Positions 22,951-33,232 of a stretch of 64,000 bases of DNA are shown here, piece after piece. Under the pieces are notes generated by a model, which was not told the origin of the DNA, ran no database searches, and saw only the letters and a program-made list of their open reading frames with translations. The translations under genes were made by a program, and so were the position numbers. Source of the stretch: Dasypus novemcinctus (Eukaryota; Chordata; Mammalia; Cingulata; Dasypodidae). The DNA is taken from positions 13,792,739 through 13,856,738 of the forward strand of contig NC_080701.1 in the NCBI RefSeq assembly GCF_030445035.2, given 5' to 3'. Within the stretch, counting starts at the first letter, position 1. Each line of letters begins with the position of its first letter.

Positions 22951-23455
22951 AGCTAATGGAAATGATGCTTGTAGGTAATAAGGACATTTTCTATTTTTAT
23001 AATCACTGCAAATCCTTTCATATTCTCTAGAATGAATGATGGCTTTGGGTAGAATCCTGAAGGAGAAGACTTACAGGCAGTGGAGAAAGAGGAGGGATTT
23101 AACTTCATTAACTTCATTAACCTGTGGAAAGGTAGGGCCACTTAAGTAAGGAAAAAAGAGGTCTCACTGCAAATTCCATTTTATTTTATTATTAAAAATA
23201 ATTTATTACTTTTAACACACAGAATTATAAATAAACAAAAGACCAGGTAATTCTTGAGTACTTAAAATAGTAGATTTAATAAATGCACATGATGAGATAA
23301 TTTGAACAGTATATAAAAGTGTGAAAAGGAAAAAAAAATCCCTTTCTACACTATCCTGTTTCTATTTATCTAAAGATTACCACTTAACCTTTTTCTCTGT
23401 ATCCTGTCAGAAAAACACCTATGCATATACTAGCATGCATTCATCCATATGCTTA
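22951..23455. other. Unassigned AT-rich DNA
   Basis: No confident family or gene. Contains the A/T-rich tract near 23180-23240. It may include another decayed LINE trace, but nothing diagnostic is visible. Confidence 0.35.
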
Positions 23456-24535
23456 ATAATTATTTATTGAATGACTTCTATGTGCCAGATATTGCTCTAT
23501 AATGGATGCTAGGGATGGGGCAGTGAATTAAACAATCACATGGAGCTTACATTCTTGGGTGTGGGGGTGGGACAGGGAGAAAGACAACAGCATTAGATAG
23601 TGATAAGTGCTAGGGAGAGGAACATAAGCATGTGTATTTGTGTGTGTGTGCACATACATGCTGAAAGGGTTACTGTCTGCTATATTATATATATTGGCAG
23701 AGAAGACCTTATGAATAAGGTGATGTCAGAAAAGAAACTTGAACATTTCTTCTAAGTTAGCCTTGCAAATATTTGGGGTAAGAGCATTTCGGGTAGAGGG
23801 GCCAGCAAGTGTAAAGACCCTGAGGCAGATTATACTTGGTATGCTTGAGAAATGCAAGAAGGCTAGATTGTAGGGCAGTAGGCAAGCAGGGGAATGTATT
23901 AGGAGATGATAGATAGGGCAAGCTTTGACGTTCTAGCCCAAAGTTGGAAGTTTGGCTTTTACTCTGAGTACAGTGGGGAGTCACTGGAGGATTTTAAGCA
24001 GGTTGGTGACACGATTTAACTTATATCTTGGAAGGATTCCTCTGGGTGCCCTGTTGAGAATAGACTATTTGATAGAAACAAGAAGACCATTTAGGAGGCT
24101 TTTAACTTATTTCAGGGGAGAGATGATGGTGGCTTGGAGCAGAATGGTAGCGAATGGGGAAGAGAAATGGGTATATTTTGGAGGTAGAACCATGAAAAGT
24201 TGCCAATACCTTTGTTATGGTGTCTGAGAGAAAGAGGACTCTAGATTGGTTTGAAGATACTTGGTTTGGGCAACTAGAAAGATTCAGCCGTAATTTACTC
24301 AGGATTATTAATTCCAGGAAGATTATGGGAGGAATAGGTTGTAGGAAGTGTGCTGGTTTGTTTTGGTTGTGTTAAGAGAAACTTATTACACAACCAAGTA
24401 GAGATATGGAGTAGGCTGTGGTATATACCCATGAGATTATGGCTTTAGAAATAAATGGGTAAATCATCAGCAAAGAGATATTTAAAGCTACAAAACCAGA
24501 TGAGACCCCCTGGGGAATGAGACTGGATAGACAAT
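23456..24535 (-). mobile_element. Long L2-like LINE relic, antisense
   Basis: Begins TAATTATTTATTGAATGACTTCTATGTGCCAGATATTGCTC (in pieces), the antisense L2 3' end, then GGAGCTTACATTCTTGG, AAGTGTAAAGACCCTGAGGC, TTTGGCTTTTACTCTGAGTACAG, GGGAGTCACTGGAGGATTTTAAGCAGG and AGAGATGATGGTGGCTTGGAGCAG. Collinearity over about 1 kb is long for so old a family. No coding potential. Confidence 0.6.
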
Positions 24536-24593
24536 ATATGTACATGTATATATATGTGAACATGTATATATATGTATGTATTTATATAGTATG
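24536..24593. repeat. TATG/TACA-type microsatellite
   Basis: Degenerate run of TATATATG, TACATG and GTATGTAT steps immediately before the LTR at 24594. Low complexity only. Confidence 0.65.
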
Positions 24594-25212
24594 TGTGACA
24601 GTTCGATGTTTGAATTTTGTGAATCCCAGGAAAAGATTATCTTATTGAACTAATCCATTCCTGTGGTTGTGGGGTCCTTTGATTATATTAATTCAGTTAA
24701 GGGAACTGTGATTAGATCACTTGATTAGATCACTTTAAGGTTTTTGATTGGACTGCCAGTGAGACATGACCTGTGGTCCCCACCCTCTTGCCGAGGTCTT
24801 ATATAAACTGAGAACTGAAAGCTGAAACACACTGAGAAAGAAGAGATGCAGAGAAAGGGAGCTCTGCCATTTTGACCCTGCCACATAAGAGAAAGGACTC
24901 CAGTTTTGCCTATAGCAGCAAAACAGAGAAGCCCTTAGAAGCTCAAGGAAATGAGGTCCAGGGAGAGATGCCTGATGACCCACAGCTAAGATCCAGGAGA
25001 AAGAGAGAGACCATCAAATACGCCATCTTGCCTTGCCATAAGGGAGGAGTCCAGGATCGCCAGCAGCCAATTTTGGTGAGAAAGCTTCTCCAATGATGCC
25101 TTGATTTGGACATTTTTGTAGCCTTGGAATTGTAAGCTTTTACTCTAATAAAATTCCTATTATAAAAGCCAACCCATTTCTGGTATATTGCACTAGCAGC
25201 TGTTAGCAAATT
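24594..25212 (+). mobile_element. ERVL-type solo LTR, sense
   Basis: Same layout as the LTRs at 46383 and 50943: CAGTTCGATGTTTGAATTTTG near the start, GGGTCCTTTGATTATATTAATTCA, a TATA box TTATATAAAC near 24800, GCCACATAAGAGAAAGGACTCC, GGTGAGAAAGCTTCTCC, a polyadenylation signal TCTAATAAAATTCC near 25145, then ATAAAAGCCAACCCATTTCTGG and a decayed 3' end near GTTAGCAAA. More diverged than the other two copies, and solo. Confidence 0.65.
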
Positions 25213-26081
25213 AAAATAGTCTATATGTGTCCAAAACACCTTTTAAAAATTTATGCTTGATATGTGGATGGAATTAATATAATGTCTGAAGGCAGAAAGA
25301 AAAACTTTTCAACCAGAATTACAGAAAAGTTTTCAGGCTTCAGTACTCTATTAAAAGGCTAAAATGGAAAAAGAATTGAGAATCCATGGAAATAGTTACC
25401 CTGGAGACTTCAAGATTCCAGGAATGATAATGACTAGACCTAATTGTGACCAGGGAGTGCTGTAGAAGTGATGAGCTGGCAACCAGAGTCAACTTTCTCC
25501 TTAAGACTTGGGCTAGGGCAGCAGCCTCTCTCCAAGGGAAGGAGCCAGCTGACTCCTTAGAGGACAACCACCAAATTCAAAATATAGTCAGATTTCCTTC
25601 ATCTGGTCTGTTATTTATCTGAATCTGATATCCATGACATTTTAGACAGAAAAAGGTTAACAGGAGATCAAGACAGCTAGATGAGAGCAGAATGGAGGTG
25701 TGTAGTTGAGTACAGGGGCTCAAAGGGGAATAAATGGGTGTGTGGATAATTGGGAAGAGAACTGAATAGAAGAAAAGATACTTTTGGTAGAAGGAGATGA
25801 TTAAAAAGAAGGATAGACTGCCTTAAATAATGGGTTAAAGACAAATTTCTTTCTGTCCTTCTCAATTCCCACTAAATTAATGATAAAATTAAAAAAAAAG
25901 ATTTTAGAGAATGGGAGAAGCAACAATGGACAGGTGATATCAAAACATTTTTGGAAGAACAAAAGAAGAACAGAGACAGATGGAAACTGAGTGCTGCTGC
26001 TGCTGAGAATTTGGACTTGTTCAAAATTTGGCAGCAACAGGTATCACAGAGGATTAAGTTGAAACATGGGGCTACAGAGGA
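25213..26081. other. Unassigned DNA
   Basis: No repeat family or exon recognised. Overlapping frames of up to 98 codons lie in it and at its borders, none with a domain. Confidence 0.35.
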
Positions 26082-26660
26082 TGTATTAGTCAGCCAAAGC
26101 GGTCCTGATGCAAAGTACCCCAGAAATCTGTCGGTTTTTATAAGGTATATTTATTTTGGGGTAAAAGTTTACAGTTACAAGACCCTAAAGAATCCAAGGT
26201 TATTTTTCTCACCAAAATCTGTTGCCATATGTTGAGACAAGATGGTGGGTGATGTCTGTGAGGGTTCAATCTTCCTTGGTGGGTGGGGACTCCCAGATAA
26301 AAGGCATGGCAAAGAACAGAGTTGAGGGTTTCTGATATTGGAGTTTTGATCTTGGAGTTTGATACTGAAGACTTAAGCTGGAGCTCTGGGAAGTCAGCCT
26401 GCAGAGGAAAGAGAAGCCAGCTCCAGGAAGGAAGGAACCTTGAACCCAGAGAAAAGGAAGCCCCAGGAACATAGGAACCCAGGGAGCCTGAACCCTCTCA
26501 GATGTCAGCAGTCATCTTGCTCCAAACAGACTTTGGTGAGGGCAGTAACTTATGCTTATGGCCTGGTATCTGTAAGCTCCTATCCCAAATAAATACCCTT
26601 TATAAAAATGAACCAATTTCTGGTATTTTGCATCAGTACCCCCTTTGGCTGAATAATACA
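26082..26660. mobile_element. Palindromic ERVL-type LTR: two 3' ends facing outward
   Basis: Left arm 26082-26268 is the antisense 3' part of the LTR family also seen at 46383-47026 (TGTATTAGTCAGCCAAAG, ACCCCAGAAATCTGTCGG, TTATTTTGGGGTAAAAG). The right part, about 26269-26660, is sense: TTCCTTGGTGGGTGGGGACTC through CAAATAAATACCCTTTATAA to GGCTGAATAATACA. The two ends are thus inverted copies over roughly 180 bp. Arms differ by many substitutions, so it is old, or formed from two different copies. It is not a normal LTR structure. Confidence 0.6.
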
Positions 26661-26664
26661 CACC

Positions 26665-27852
26665 TTATCAAAAAATTAACTCAAAATTGATAAAAAATCT
26701 AAAAATAAAAGTAAGAACCATAAAACTTCTAGAAGAAATTATCTTCCAGGATAATAGGAAGATAGGAAAATATCTTTAAGACCTAGTGGTAACTGGTGGA
26801 GTCTATAATGAGATAAGAGGAGGACTGAGATGGACTACTGATGTTTAATGCATATAGAAGATTTAATTCACTTTACTGTAGGTAACAGCTAGTTTATAAA
26901 TGGAGATGTGGCTGAAAATGGTAGTCTAGGTATGTAAATACCAATTGACAGAATGCTAGAGAATAATCTAGGTACTGAATAGCACAGTAAACAGAGGTGA
27001 ATGAGAATTGTGGTTGAAGGTACAGATGCAAGAGTGTCTTTTGTGAACTAGAGCAAATGTACATCACCACTGCAGGGTGGTAGGAATGTGGAGAATCATG
27101 GGAAAAATACAACTGGAGTGACATATGGATTGTGGTTAACAGTAATAATATAATATTCTTGTATCTATGCCAAAGATGTCTGTATTGATAATGGAGCAGT
27201 GTGGAAAATGTGAGTGAAATGTACACTATGAACATGGTAACAATCAGATGATATTATCTTATCTGTAACAAATGTTCCGCCACAGTGTGGTGTGTTAATG
27301 GACGGGTGTTGTTTGGGAATTCTGCACATGTGCATGATTATTTTATAAGTTTACAACTTCTGTCATAAAAAAGTATATTTAAAAATAATAAAAGGGTGGG
27401 TTGGGGAAAACACTAAATGTAAAATAAGGACTATAATTAGTAAAATTTTGACAATATTCTTTCATAATTTGTAACAAACATCTCATGGACAATGCAAGGT
27501 GTTGGTGGAGGGTAATGTAGGGGACCCCTGTATGATGTTATGCGTGTTTGCTTTGTAAGCTCACAATTTTACTATACAATTATTTGTGTATGTTCATAGG
27601 TAAATGATATAAAGATAATATTAGGGTGGGTTGGGGGAAATACTTTGGTTAGTAGTAATATTTTGACAATGCTCTTTAATTATTAGTTAAAAAGGTTTAA
27701 CAACAATACTAGTTATTGATGGTAGGGTGAGTTATGAGAGTCCTGTATGATGTTATATGTATTTTTTTTGTAAGTTCACAACTATTACTACATACTCATT
27801 GTTTATGTATGTTTATGTATGAGTGATATACTTCAAAATAAAAAAATAATAC
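26665..27852 (+). mobile_element. L1 ORF2 end and 3' UTR, sense
   Basis: About 26665-26790 is a sense ORF2 fragment (AAAAATTAACTCAAAATTGAT, AACCATAAAACTTCTAGAAG). A long 3' UTR follows: GGAGTCTATAATGAGATAAGAGG, GTAGGTAACAGCTAG, TCTGTAACAAATGTTCCGCCAC. From 27243 onward it contains 230-bp tandem modules, listed separately. No open frame. Confidence 0.6.
27243..27852 (+). repeat. Tandem ~230-bp modules at an L1 3' end
   Basis: The string AGGGTGGGTTGGGG occurs at 27393 and again at 27623, 230 bp apart. Both units then share a TTTTGACAAT(A/G)(T/C)TCTTT block, a CCTGTATGATGTTAT block, TTTGTAAG(C/T)TCACAA and an AAATGATAT-like end. A partial unit (27243-27392) precedes them with ATCTGTAACAAATG and TTTATAAGTTTACAACTTCTGTC. 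So 2.6 copies of an L1 3'-terminal module lie in tandem, with several indels between copies. Confidence 0.65.
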
Positions 27853-28599
27853 AGCTTTCATTTTGAAATGGAAGTGTTATAGAAATAGAGAATATAGAAA
27901 ATAATCCCTCGATATTCCTACCAGCTGCATATAATTGGTTGAACATTTATCTTGATTTTTTTTAAGTTGGTCTTAGGTATTTTAATGTCATATTGTTAAC
28001 ACTTTATCATAAATATGTTTAAAATTTTTAAATTGTGGTAACATATATATGATACAAAATTTTCTCATTTTATCCACATTCATGTGTATGTGTACAATTC
28101 TTATATATGAAGTTTTCCATGATTTGCTGCCATTATCACCATCTATTATCAAAACTTTTTAATTGCCCCAAACAGAAACTCTGTACCCAGTAAGCACTCA
28201 TTTACCATTCCGCCCATCTACCTTAGTTCCTGGTAACCTACAATCTATTTTCTGTCTCTATGAATTTGCGTATTCTAGTTATTCTATGCAAGTGAAATAG
28301 AATAGCTGTCCTTTTGTGTCTGGATTACAAATACAACTCAACAAGATGCCTTCAAGGTTCATCCATGTTGTAGCATGTATCAGAGCTTCATTGTTTTTTA
28401 TGACTGAATAATAATATCATTGTGTATATATATATATATATAAACTTTTGTTTATGAGCATTCATCTGTTGATGGACACTTGGGTTGTTCCACCTCTTGG
28501 CTACTAGGAATAATGCTGTTATTAACATGGGTGTACAAATATCTGAGTGAATCTGTTTTCAGTTATTTTGGGTATATACCTAAAAGTTGTATTGCTGGA

Positions 28600-29070
28600 T
28601 GTGATGGTTAAGTTATATGTCAATTTGTTGAGGTTATGGTGTCCAGTTGTTTGATGAAGCATGCCCTGGCTTGATTGTTAACATCAAGCAATTTCATAGA
28701 CAGATTTTCATGCTGTCACTTGATTGCATCTATAGCTGATTCCATCTACAATCAACCAAGGAGTGTGTCTTCAGCAATTGGGAGCTCTTCTCAGTTGGAG
28801 GACTTAAAGCTAGAATGAGGATTTCAGGAGATGGAAAGAAGAATTTCTATCTCTACTTCAGACAATCAGCTTCTCCAGGGAAATTTATCACCCTCATTGG
28901 AGTGTCCATCTTGTGACCTGCCCTATGGAAAGTGGACTTATCAATCACTGTGATCATGTGAGTCAATTCCTATAATAAATCTCTTAATATACATATGCCC
29001 ACATACACATATACATATACATATACATGTATCCTGTCAGTTGTGTTTCTCTGGAGAACCCTGAAAAACA
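28600..29070 (+). mobile_element. 5' LTR of ERV-L (MLT2-like)
   Basis: Starts TGTGATGGTTAAGTTATATGTC and ends CTCTGGAGAACCCTGAAAAACA. Between them are CTAGAATGAGGATTTCAGG, CTTGTGACCTGCCCTATGG, ATGTGAGTCAATTCCTATAATAAATC (in pieces, holding the polyadenylation signal) and a (CATATA)n stretch. These are recurrent features of MLT2/ERV-L LTRs. The 3' copy at 31360-31635 shares the second half. Confidence 0.7.
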
Positions 29071-29393
29071 CAGATTTTGGTATTGAGAAACAGAATTTTA
29101 AGGATGAGATTTCTGAGTTGGTTTGGGATTGTGGGGTTCTCTAATCCGGTTAGATGTAAAGACACTAATGACTCCATTTTCAGTGATCAAGAGGGTGCAG
29201 ATGGCCCATGGTATGATTTAGCAATAGAGATAAGCAAAATATCACCATTGACTCTTCCTACTCAAATGCCTATAAAAGGTAAGGTGGTAGTGTATTTTAT
29301 ACCTTAGCAGATTTTTGTGAAGTTAAAAAGTATAATGATGTTGGCTGGTTGTTTCTAAATATACTGGATAAGGTTATTTAAGAAAAGCATGAG
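29071..29393 (+). other. ERV-L internal leader region, decayed
   Basis: Follows the 5' LTR with CAGATTTTGGTATTGAGAAAC, matching the position and general form of an ERV-L tRNA-Leu primer-binding region. No gag frame is intact; a 76-codon plus frame (29077-29307) has no recognised domain. Ended by the DAS SINE insertion. Confidence 0.5.
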
Positions 29394-29810
29394 GGGGGAA
29401 GCGGACTTGGTCCAGTGGATAGGGTGTATGTCTACCACATGGGAAGTCCACGGTTCAAACCCCGGGGCTTCCTTGACTCGTGTGGAGATGGCCCATGCGC
29501 AGTGCTGATGTGCACAATCAGTGCTGTGCCATGCAGGGGTGTCCCCCATGTAGGGGAGCCCCACGCGTAAGGAGTGTGCCCTGTAAGGAGAGCCGCCCAG
29601 CGCTAAAGAAAGTGCAGCCTGCCCAAGAATTGTACTGCACACACGGAGAGCTGACACAACAAGATGACGCAACAAAAAGAGACACAGATTCCCGTGCCGC
29701 TGACAACAACAGAAGCGGACAAAGAACACGCAGCGAATAGACACAGAGAACAGACAACTGGAGGGCGGGGAGGGAAGGGGAGAAAAATAAATAAATCATA
29801 AAAAAAAAAA
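29394..29810 (+). mobile_element. Full-length DAS SINE, sense
   Basis: tRNA-like head with A box TGGTCCAGTGG (29408-29418) and B box GGTTCAAACC (29452-29461), then CCATGCGCAGTGCTGATGTG, AGGGGAGCCCCACGCGTAAGG, AGCCTGCCCAAGAATTG, GACACAACAAGATGACGCAAC, ACAGAGAACAGACAACTGG and an AATAAATAAATCATA tail with A10. This is the xenarthran/armadillo SINE body, transcribed by Pol III and mobilised by L1 proteins in trans. It retains many CpGs, so it is fairly young. Inserted in the ERV-L interior. Confidence 0.9.
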
Positions 29811-30099
29811 GGATGCGCTCAAAGATTTAAATTCCCATCTTAAACACCACATGAATAGGCTGAAAGTTTCTATGTGTGTACTGAAAGGGACTCATTTGTT
29901 TTGTAGCTACAGCTTTGATATTTGAAAACCAGAGTCTTATCATGTGAGTAGCTAAATAATGACACAAATTGAATCCTCAACCTTGCAGGGTATCTGCTGT
30001 TAAAGAGATAGTATTGATAGGTAAGGAGTGAGATCCTGAATATTGGATCAGGGACATATGGGAGGATCATTAAGATGGCGGGGATATTGAAACCCTAAA
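29811..30099 (+). other. ERV-L internal sequence, domain not assigned
   Basis: Sits between the DAS SINE and the recognisable reverse-transcriptase remnant and presumably belongs to the provirus. Its coding sense is lost and no specific domain is claimed. Confidence 0.4.
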
Positions 30100-30745
30100 T
30101 TCTTCACTCTGCTATCTCAGGGGTATGTCAGCTATCCATCCCTATGTCACAGTCTAGTCTGCAGAGACCTCGACCAACTTTTCCTTCCACAAGACAGTAT
30201 TGTGGAAGTCTACTACATTGAGGGCATTATGATGACTTTACCTAGTGAGAAAGATGTGGCAACTATTCTAGACTTATTGGTAATGCATTTGTATGTCAGA
30301 GGGTGGGAGACAAATCCAACAAAAATTCAGGACTCAGTGAAACTTCTGGGCATCCACTGGTGTGGGGCATGTAGAGCTATTCCCTCTAAGCTGGAGGATA
30401 AGCTGTTGCATCTGGCCTCTCCTCCCCCATCCCTCCCCTCCCCCAAAAAGACACAGTGCCTAGTTGGCCTTTTTGGATTTTGGAGGCAACATTTTCACTC
30501 AGGTGTGCTACTCCGGCTCATTTACTGAGTGACTTGAAAAGCTGCTAGTTTGGAGTGGAGACAGGAATAAGCAGAGTCTCTGTAATAGGTTCGGGCTGCT
30601 GTGCAAGCTATTCTGCCACTTAGGCCACATATTGAATGGCACTGGAAGTGTCAGTGGCAAATAGAGATGCTGTTTAGAGCCTTCGGCTGTCCTGTATAGG
30701 AAAATCACAGCACAGACCTTTAGGATTTTGGAGCAAAGCCCTGCC
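30100..30745 (+). pseudogene. ERV-L pol remnant (reverse transcriptase)
   Basis: The plus-strand frame 30202-30528 (108 codons) aligns by eye with the ERV-L reverse transcriptase from the catalytic loop onward. Residues 5-8 read YIEG where the family has the YIDD active-site motif, so the second catalytic aspartate is lost. Further motifs are LVMHLYVRGWE, LLGIHWCGACR and LVGLFGFWRQH (connection region). The frame ends at a stop at 30526-30528, and sequence to 30745 is decayed. It is truncated by an L1 insertion near 30750. Host-inert fossil. Confidence 0.75.
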
Positions 30746-30749
30746 ATCC

Positions 30750-31110
30750 TTTCCTTTTTTTATTTATTTCATTTTTAATTTTTAAAAAAATTTTACATTA
30801 AAAAAAATATGAGGTCCCCCTATACCCCCTACCCCCCTCACCCCACTCCTCCTACATCAACAACCTCTTTCATCATCGAGGGACCTTCACTGCATTTGGT
30901 GAATGAATACGTTTTGCAGCACTGCTGCTCCACATGGATAATGGTTTACATTGTAGTTTACACTTTCCCCCAGTCCACCAAGTGGGCCATGGCAGGATAC
31001 AATGTCCAGCATCTGTCCCTGCAGTGCCATCCAGGACAACTCCAAGTCCTGAAAATGCCCCCACAGCACATCTCTTCTTCCTTCTCCCTACCCTCGGCAG
31101 CTCCACATTA
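30750..31110 (-). mobile_element. L1 3' end, antisense, inside ERV-L
   Basis: T-rich start (TTTTTTTATTTATTTCATTTT), then TTTTACATTAAAAAAAATATGAGGTCCCCC, a C-rich tract, CACTGCATTTGGTGAATGAATACG, TAATGGTTTACATTGTAG, CAGTGCCATCCAGGACAACTCC and GAAAATGCCCCCACAGCACATCTC. This is the same 3' UTR order as 5953-6300 and 37653-38157, intermediate in divergence. ERV-L pol sequence resumes to its right. Confidence 0.8.
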
Positions 31111-31350
31111 GTGCTACAATTTCTTCCCATCCTCTCCTTTTGAGAAATGGCTTTAAGCCAACTACTGAGTCTTAAGAGAGAATGAGTGCTTAACTGTAGC
31201 CAACAAGTTCCCTTGAAACCTGAACTGCTCATCACCAACTAGGTGTTGTCTGACCTACCAAGCAAAAAAGTTGGCTTTGCACTGTATTATTCCAATGTCA
31301 AATGGAAGTTGTATTTATGAGAGCAGGCCTTGGAGGGGTCCTTGACAATG
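31111..31350 (+). pseudogene. ERV-L pol 3' remnant
   Basis: Continues the provirus after the L1 insertion: GCTTTAAGCCAACTACTGAGTC, GAACTGCTCATCACCAACTAGG, TGTCTGACCTACCAAGC and CAAATGGAAGTTGTATTTATGAGAGCAGGCC (in pieces) fit the later part of ERV-L pol. Multiple stops in every frame. Confidence 0.55.
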
Positions 31351-31359
31351 AGTCTCCTC

Positions 31360-31635
31360 ATTTAAGGGGTTGGAAGTCTTAAAATCAGAGCTGATGAAGG
31401 AAGACTTTCTATTTCTACAGAAGAAAGAACAAAGAATTTCTTTCTCTACTTCAGCCCGTCAGATTTTCCTGGGGATTTCAATGTCACCTTCACTGGCATT
31501 TCCATTGCAGCCCATCTTATGGACTTCAGAATTGCCAATCTCCAAGGTTACATGAGCCAATTCCTCCAATAAATCTCAATATGTATATATCCTGTTGCGT
31601 GTTGTATCTGTTTTTCTGGAGAACCCTGATTAACA
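31360..31635 (+). mobile_element. 3' LTR of ERV-L, 5'-truncated
   Basis: Matches the second half of the LTR at 28600-29070: GACTTTCTATTTCTACAG, TTCTCTACTTCAGCCCGTCAG, CAGCCCATCTTATGGACTTC, ATGAGCCAATTCCTCCAATAAATCTC and TTTTCTGGAGAACCCTGATTAACA. The first about 200 bp are missing. The two LTRs differ at many positions, so the provirus is old. Confidence 0.65.
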
Positions 31636-32362
31636 AACCTGGTCATGTCTTTAACTTGCTGAGGAATCACCAAACTATTTTCCACAGTGGCAGTACAATT
31701 TTATATTCTACCAGCAATGTACGAGGGTTCCTATTTCTCCACATCCTTACCAACAGTTGTTTTTTTTAAATGAGTGTGAAGTGAAATATTCTTCATGCAT
31801 ATATTAATCGTTGTTTGCATATATGTGATTACTTGAATTACCTAAAATTCACTCTTATTGGGTATTTATATCCATTTCTTACCAGTATAAATAAAGCTAG
31901 ATGAATATTTTATGCTGACAAGTTTGTTGAGATTTCTGATTCTTTATTCTAGGTTCAGGGAATGAAATTATTTGGTCAAAATATGTACTTGTAAGACTTT
32001 TAATTGATATTACCAAATTGCATTCCAGATTGATGAATCCAATTTTTATACCCATGAACAACAAAAAAGTGAGCTTTCATTTTTAAAGCATTGAATATTA
32101 TGAATAATATATTCAGCAAATTTGGTAAGTTAAATATTATCTCCTTGTTATTTGTATTTTCTTGACTATTGGAGAGATTTAATATTTTTCACATCTTTAT
32201 TATACTTTTTATTTTGTTGTATAAATTTTTTCTTCATGTTTTTAATATAGATTTTAATTTTCTCATTATTACAAATAAACCCATTGTCAGAAGTATGGAA
32301 ATCTGTCTCCTAATTTATTGTTGCCTTTTATTTTATTTTTTTCCATACCATATTTAAACTTC

Positions 32363-32789
32363 TTTTTTATTTTTTAAAGATTTATTTGTATATATTTCTC
32401 TTCCCTTCCTCCCCCCACCCCCAGTTGTCTGTTCTCTGTGTCCATTTTGCTGTGTGTTCTTCTTTGTCCGCCTCCGTTGTTGTCAGCGGCATGGGAATCT
32501 GTGTCTCTTTTTGTTGTGTCATCTTGTTGTGTAAGCTCTCTGTGTGTGCGGCGCCATTCCTGGGCAGGCTGCACTTTTTTTTGTGCTGGGCGGCTCTCCT
32601 TCCGGGGCGCACTCCTTGCATGTGGGGTTCTCCTAAGTGGGGGACATCCCTGCATGGCAAGGCACTCCTTGTGTACATCAGCACTGCACGTGGGCCAGCT
32701 CCACACGGGTCAAGGAGGCCCGGGGTTTGAACCGCGTACCTCCCATGTGGTAGACTGATGCCCTAACCACTGGGCCAAATCTGCTTCCC
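32363..32789 (-). mobile_element. Full-length DAS SINE, antisense (first of two abutting)
   Basis: Antisense tail TTTTTTATTTTTTAAAGATT, body CAGTTGTCTGTTCTCTGTGTCC through CCTGGGCAGGCTGCACTTTT, CATCAGCACTGCACGTGGGCC, and head ending GGGTTTGAACCGCGTACCTC and GGCCAAATCTGCTTCCC. Flanks TAAACTTCTT (32354-32363) and TAAGCTTCTT (32790-32799) form a 10-bp target duplication with one mismatch, overlapping the tail by a base or two. Long frames (106-114 codons) over it are SINE translations. Confidence 0.9.
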
Positions 32790-33232
32790 TAAGCTTCTTT
32801 ATTTATTTATTTGTTTGTTTATTTATTTATTTTTAATTATTTCTCTCCCCTTCCCCCCTCCCCCCCAGTTGTCTGTTCTCTGCATCGATTTGCTGCATGT
32901 TCTTCTTTGTCTGCTTCTGTTGTTGTCAGCGGCACAGGAATGTGTGTCTCTTTTTGTTGCGTCACCTTGTTGTGTCAGCTTTCTGTGTGTATGGCGCCAT
33001 TCCTGGGCAGGCTGCACTTTTTTTGCACTGGGTGGCTCTCCTTCCGGGGCACACTCCTTGCGCGTGGGGCTCCCCAACATGGGGGACACCCCTGCATGGC
33101 ACGGCACTCCTTGCGCGCATCAGCACTGCGCATGGGCCAGCTCCACACGGGTCAAGGAGGCCCGGGGTTTGAACCACGGACCTCCCATGTGGTAGACGGA
33201 TGCCTTAACCACTGGGCCAAGTCTGCTTCCCT
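32790..33232 (-). mobile_element. Full-length DAS SINE, antisense (second of two abutting)
   Basis: Tail of TTTATTTATTTGTTTG units, then the same body and head as its neighbour, ending GGTTTGAACCACGGACC and CCAAGTCTGCTTCCCTA. The two copies are in the same orientation and separated only by the target-duplication remnant TAAGCTTC. Differences between them (for example GGGTGGC versus GGGCGGC) show independent insertions rather than a recent tandem duplication. The 146-codon frame at 32811-33251 is not a gene. Confidence 0.9.

Larger units (their letters stand above)
28600..31635 (+). mobile_element. Decayed ERV-L provirus with both LTRs
   Basis: Layout: 5' LTR 28600-29070, a primer-site-like stretch TTGGTATTGAG just after it, diverged internal sequence, a reverse-transcriptase remnant (30100-30745), a later pol segment (31111-31350), and a truncated 3' LTR 31360-31635. 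At about 3 kb including two later insertions (a DAS SINE and an L1 3' end), it is far shorter than the several-kb internal region usual for ERV-L, so most of gag and pol has been lost. Surrounding L1 text is continuous across the site. Non-functional. Confidence 0.75.
28020..32358 (-). mobile_element. Old antisense L1 split by an ERV-L provirus
   Basis: Left part to 28599 is antisense L1 3' end: AACTCTGTACCCAGTAAGCAC, CTTAGTTCCTGGTAACCTAC, TTCAAGGTTCATCCATGTTG, GAGCATTCATCTGTTGATGG, TTGGGTATATACC. After the provirus it resumes at 31636 with TTTAACTTGCTGAGGAATCACC and TTCCACAGTGGCAG. From about 31800 to 32358 there is further degenerate antisense L1 text, perhaps a second fragment (CCAAATTGCATTCCAG, AACCCATTGTCAGAAG). 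No open frame remains. Confidence 0.7.

Noticed and set aside
29394..29470. tRNA gene
   Set aside because: It has A and B boxes, but the head belongs to a SINE with a long unrelated body and A-tail, and no functional tRNA fold is preserved. The same holds for 3949-4036 and the other DAS heads.
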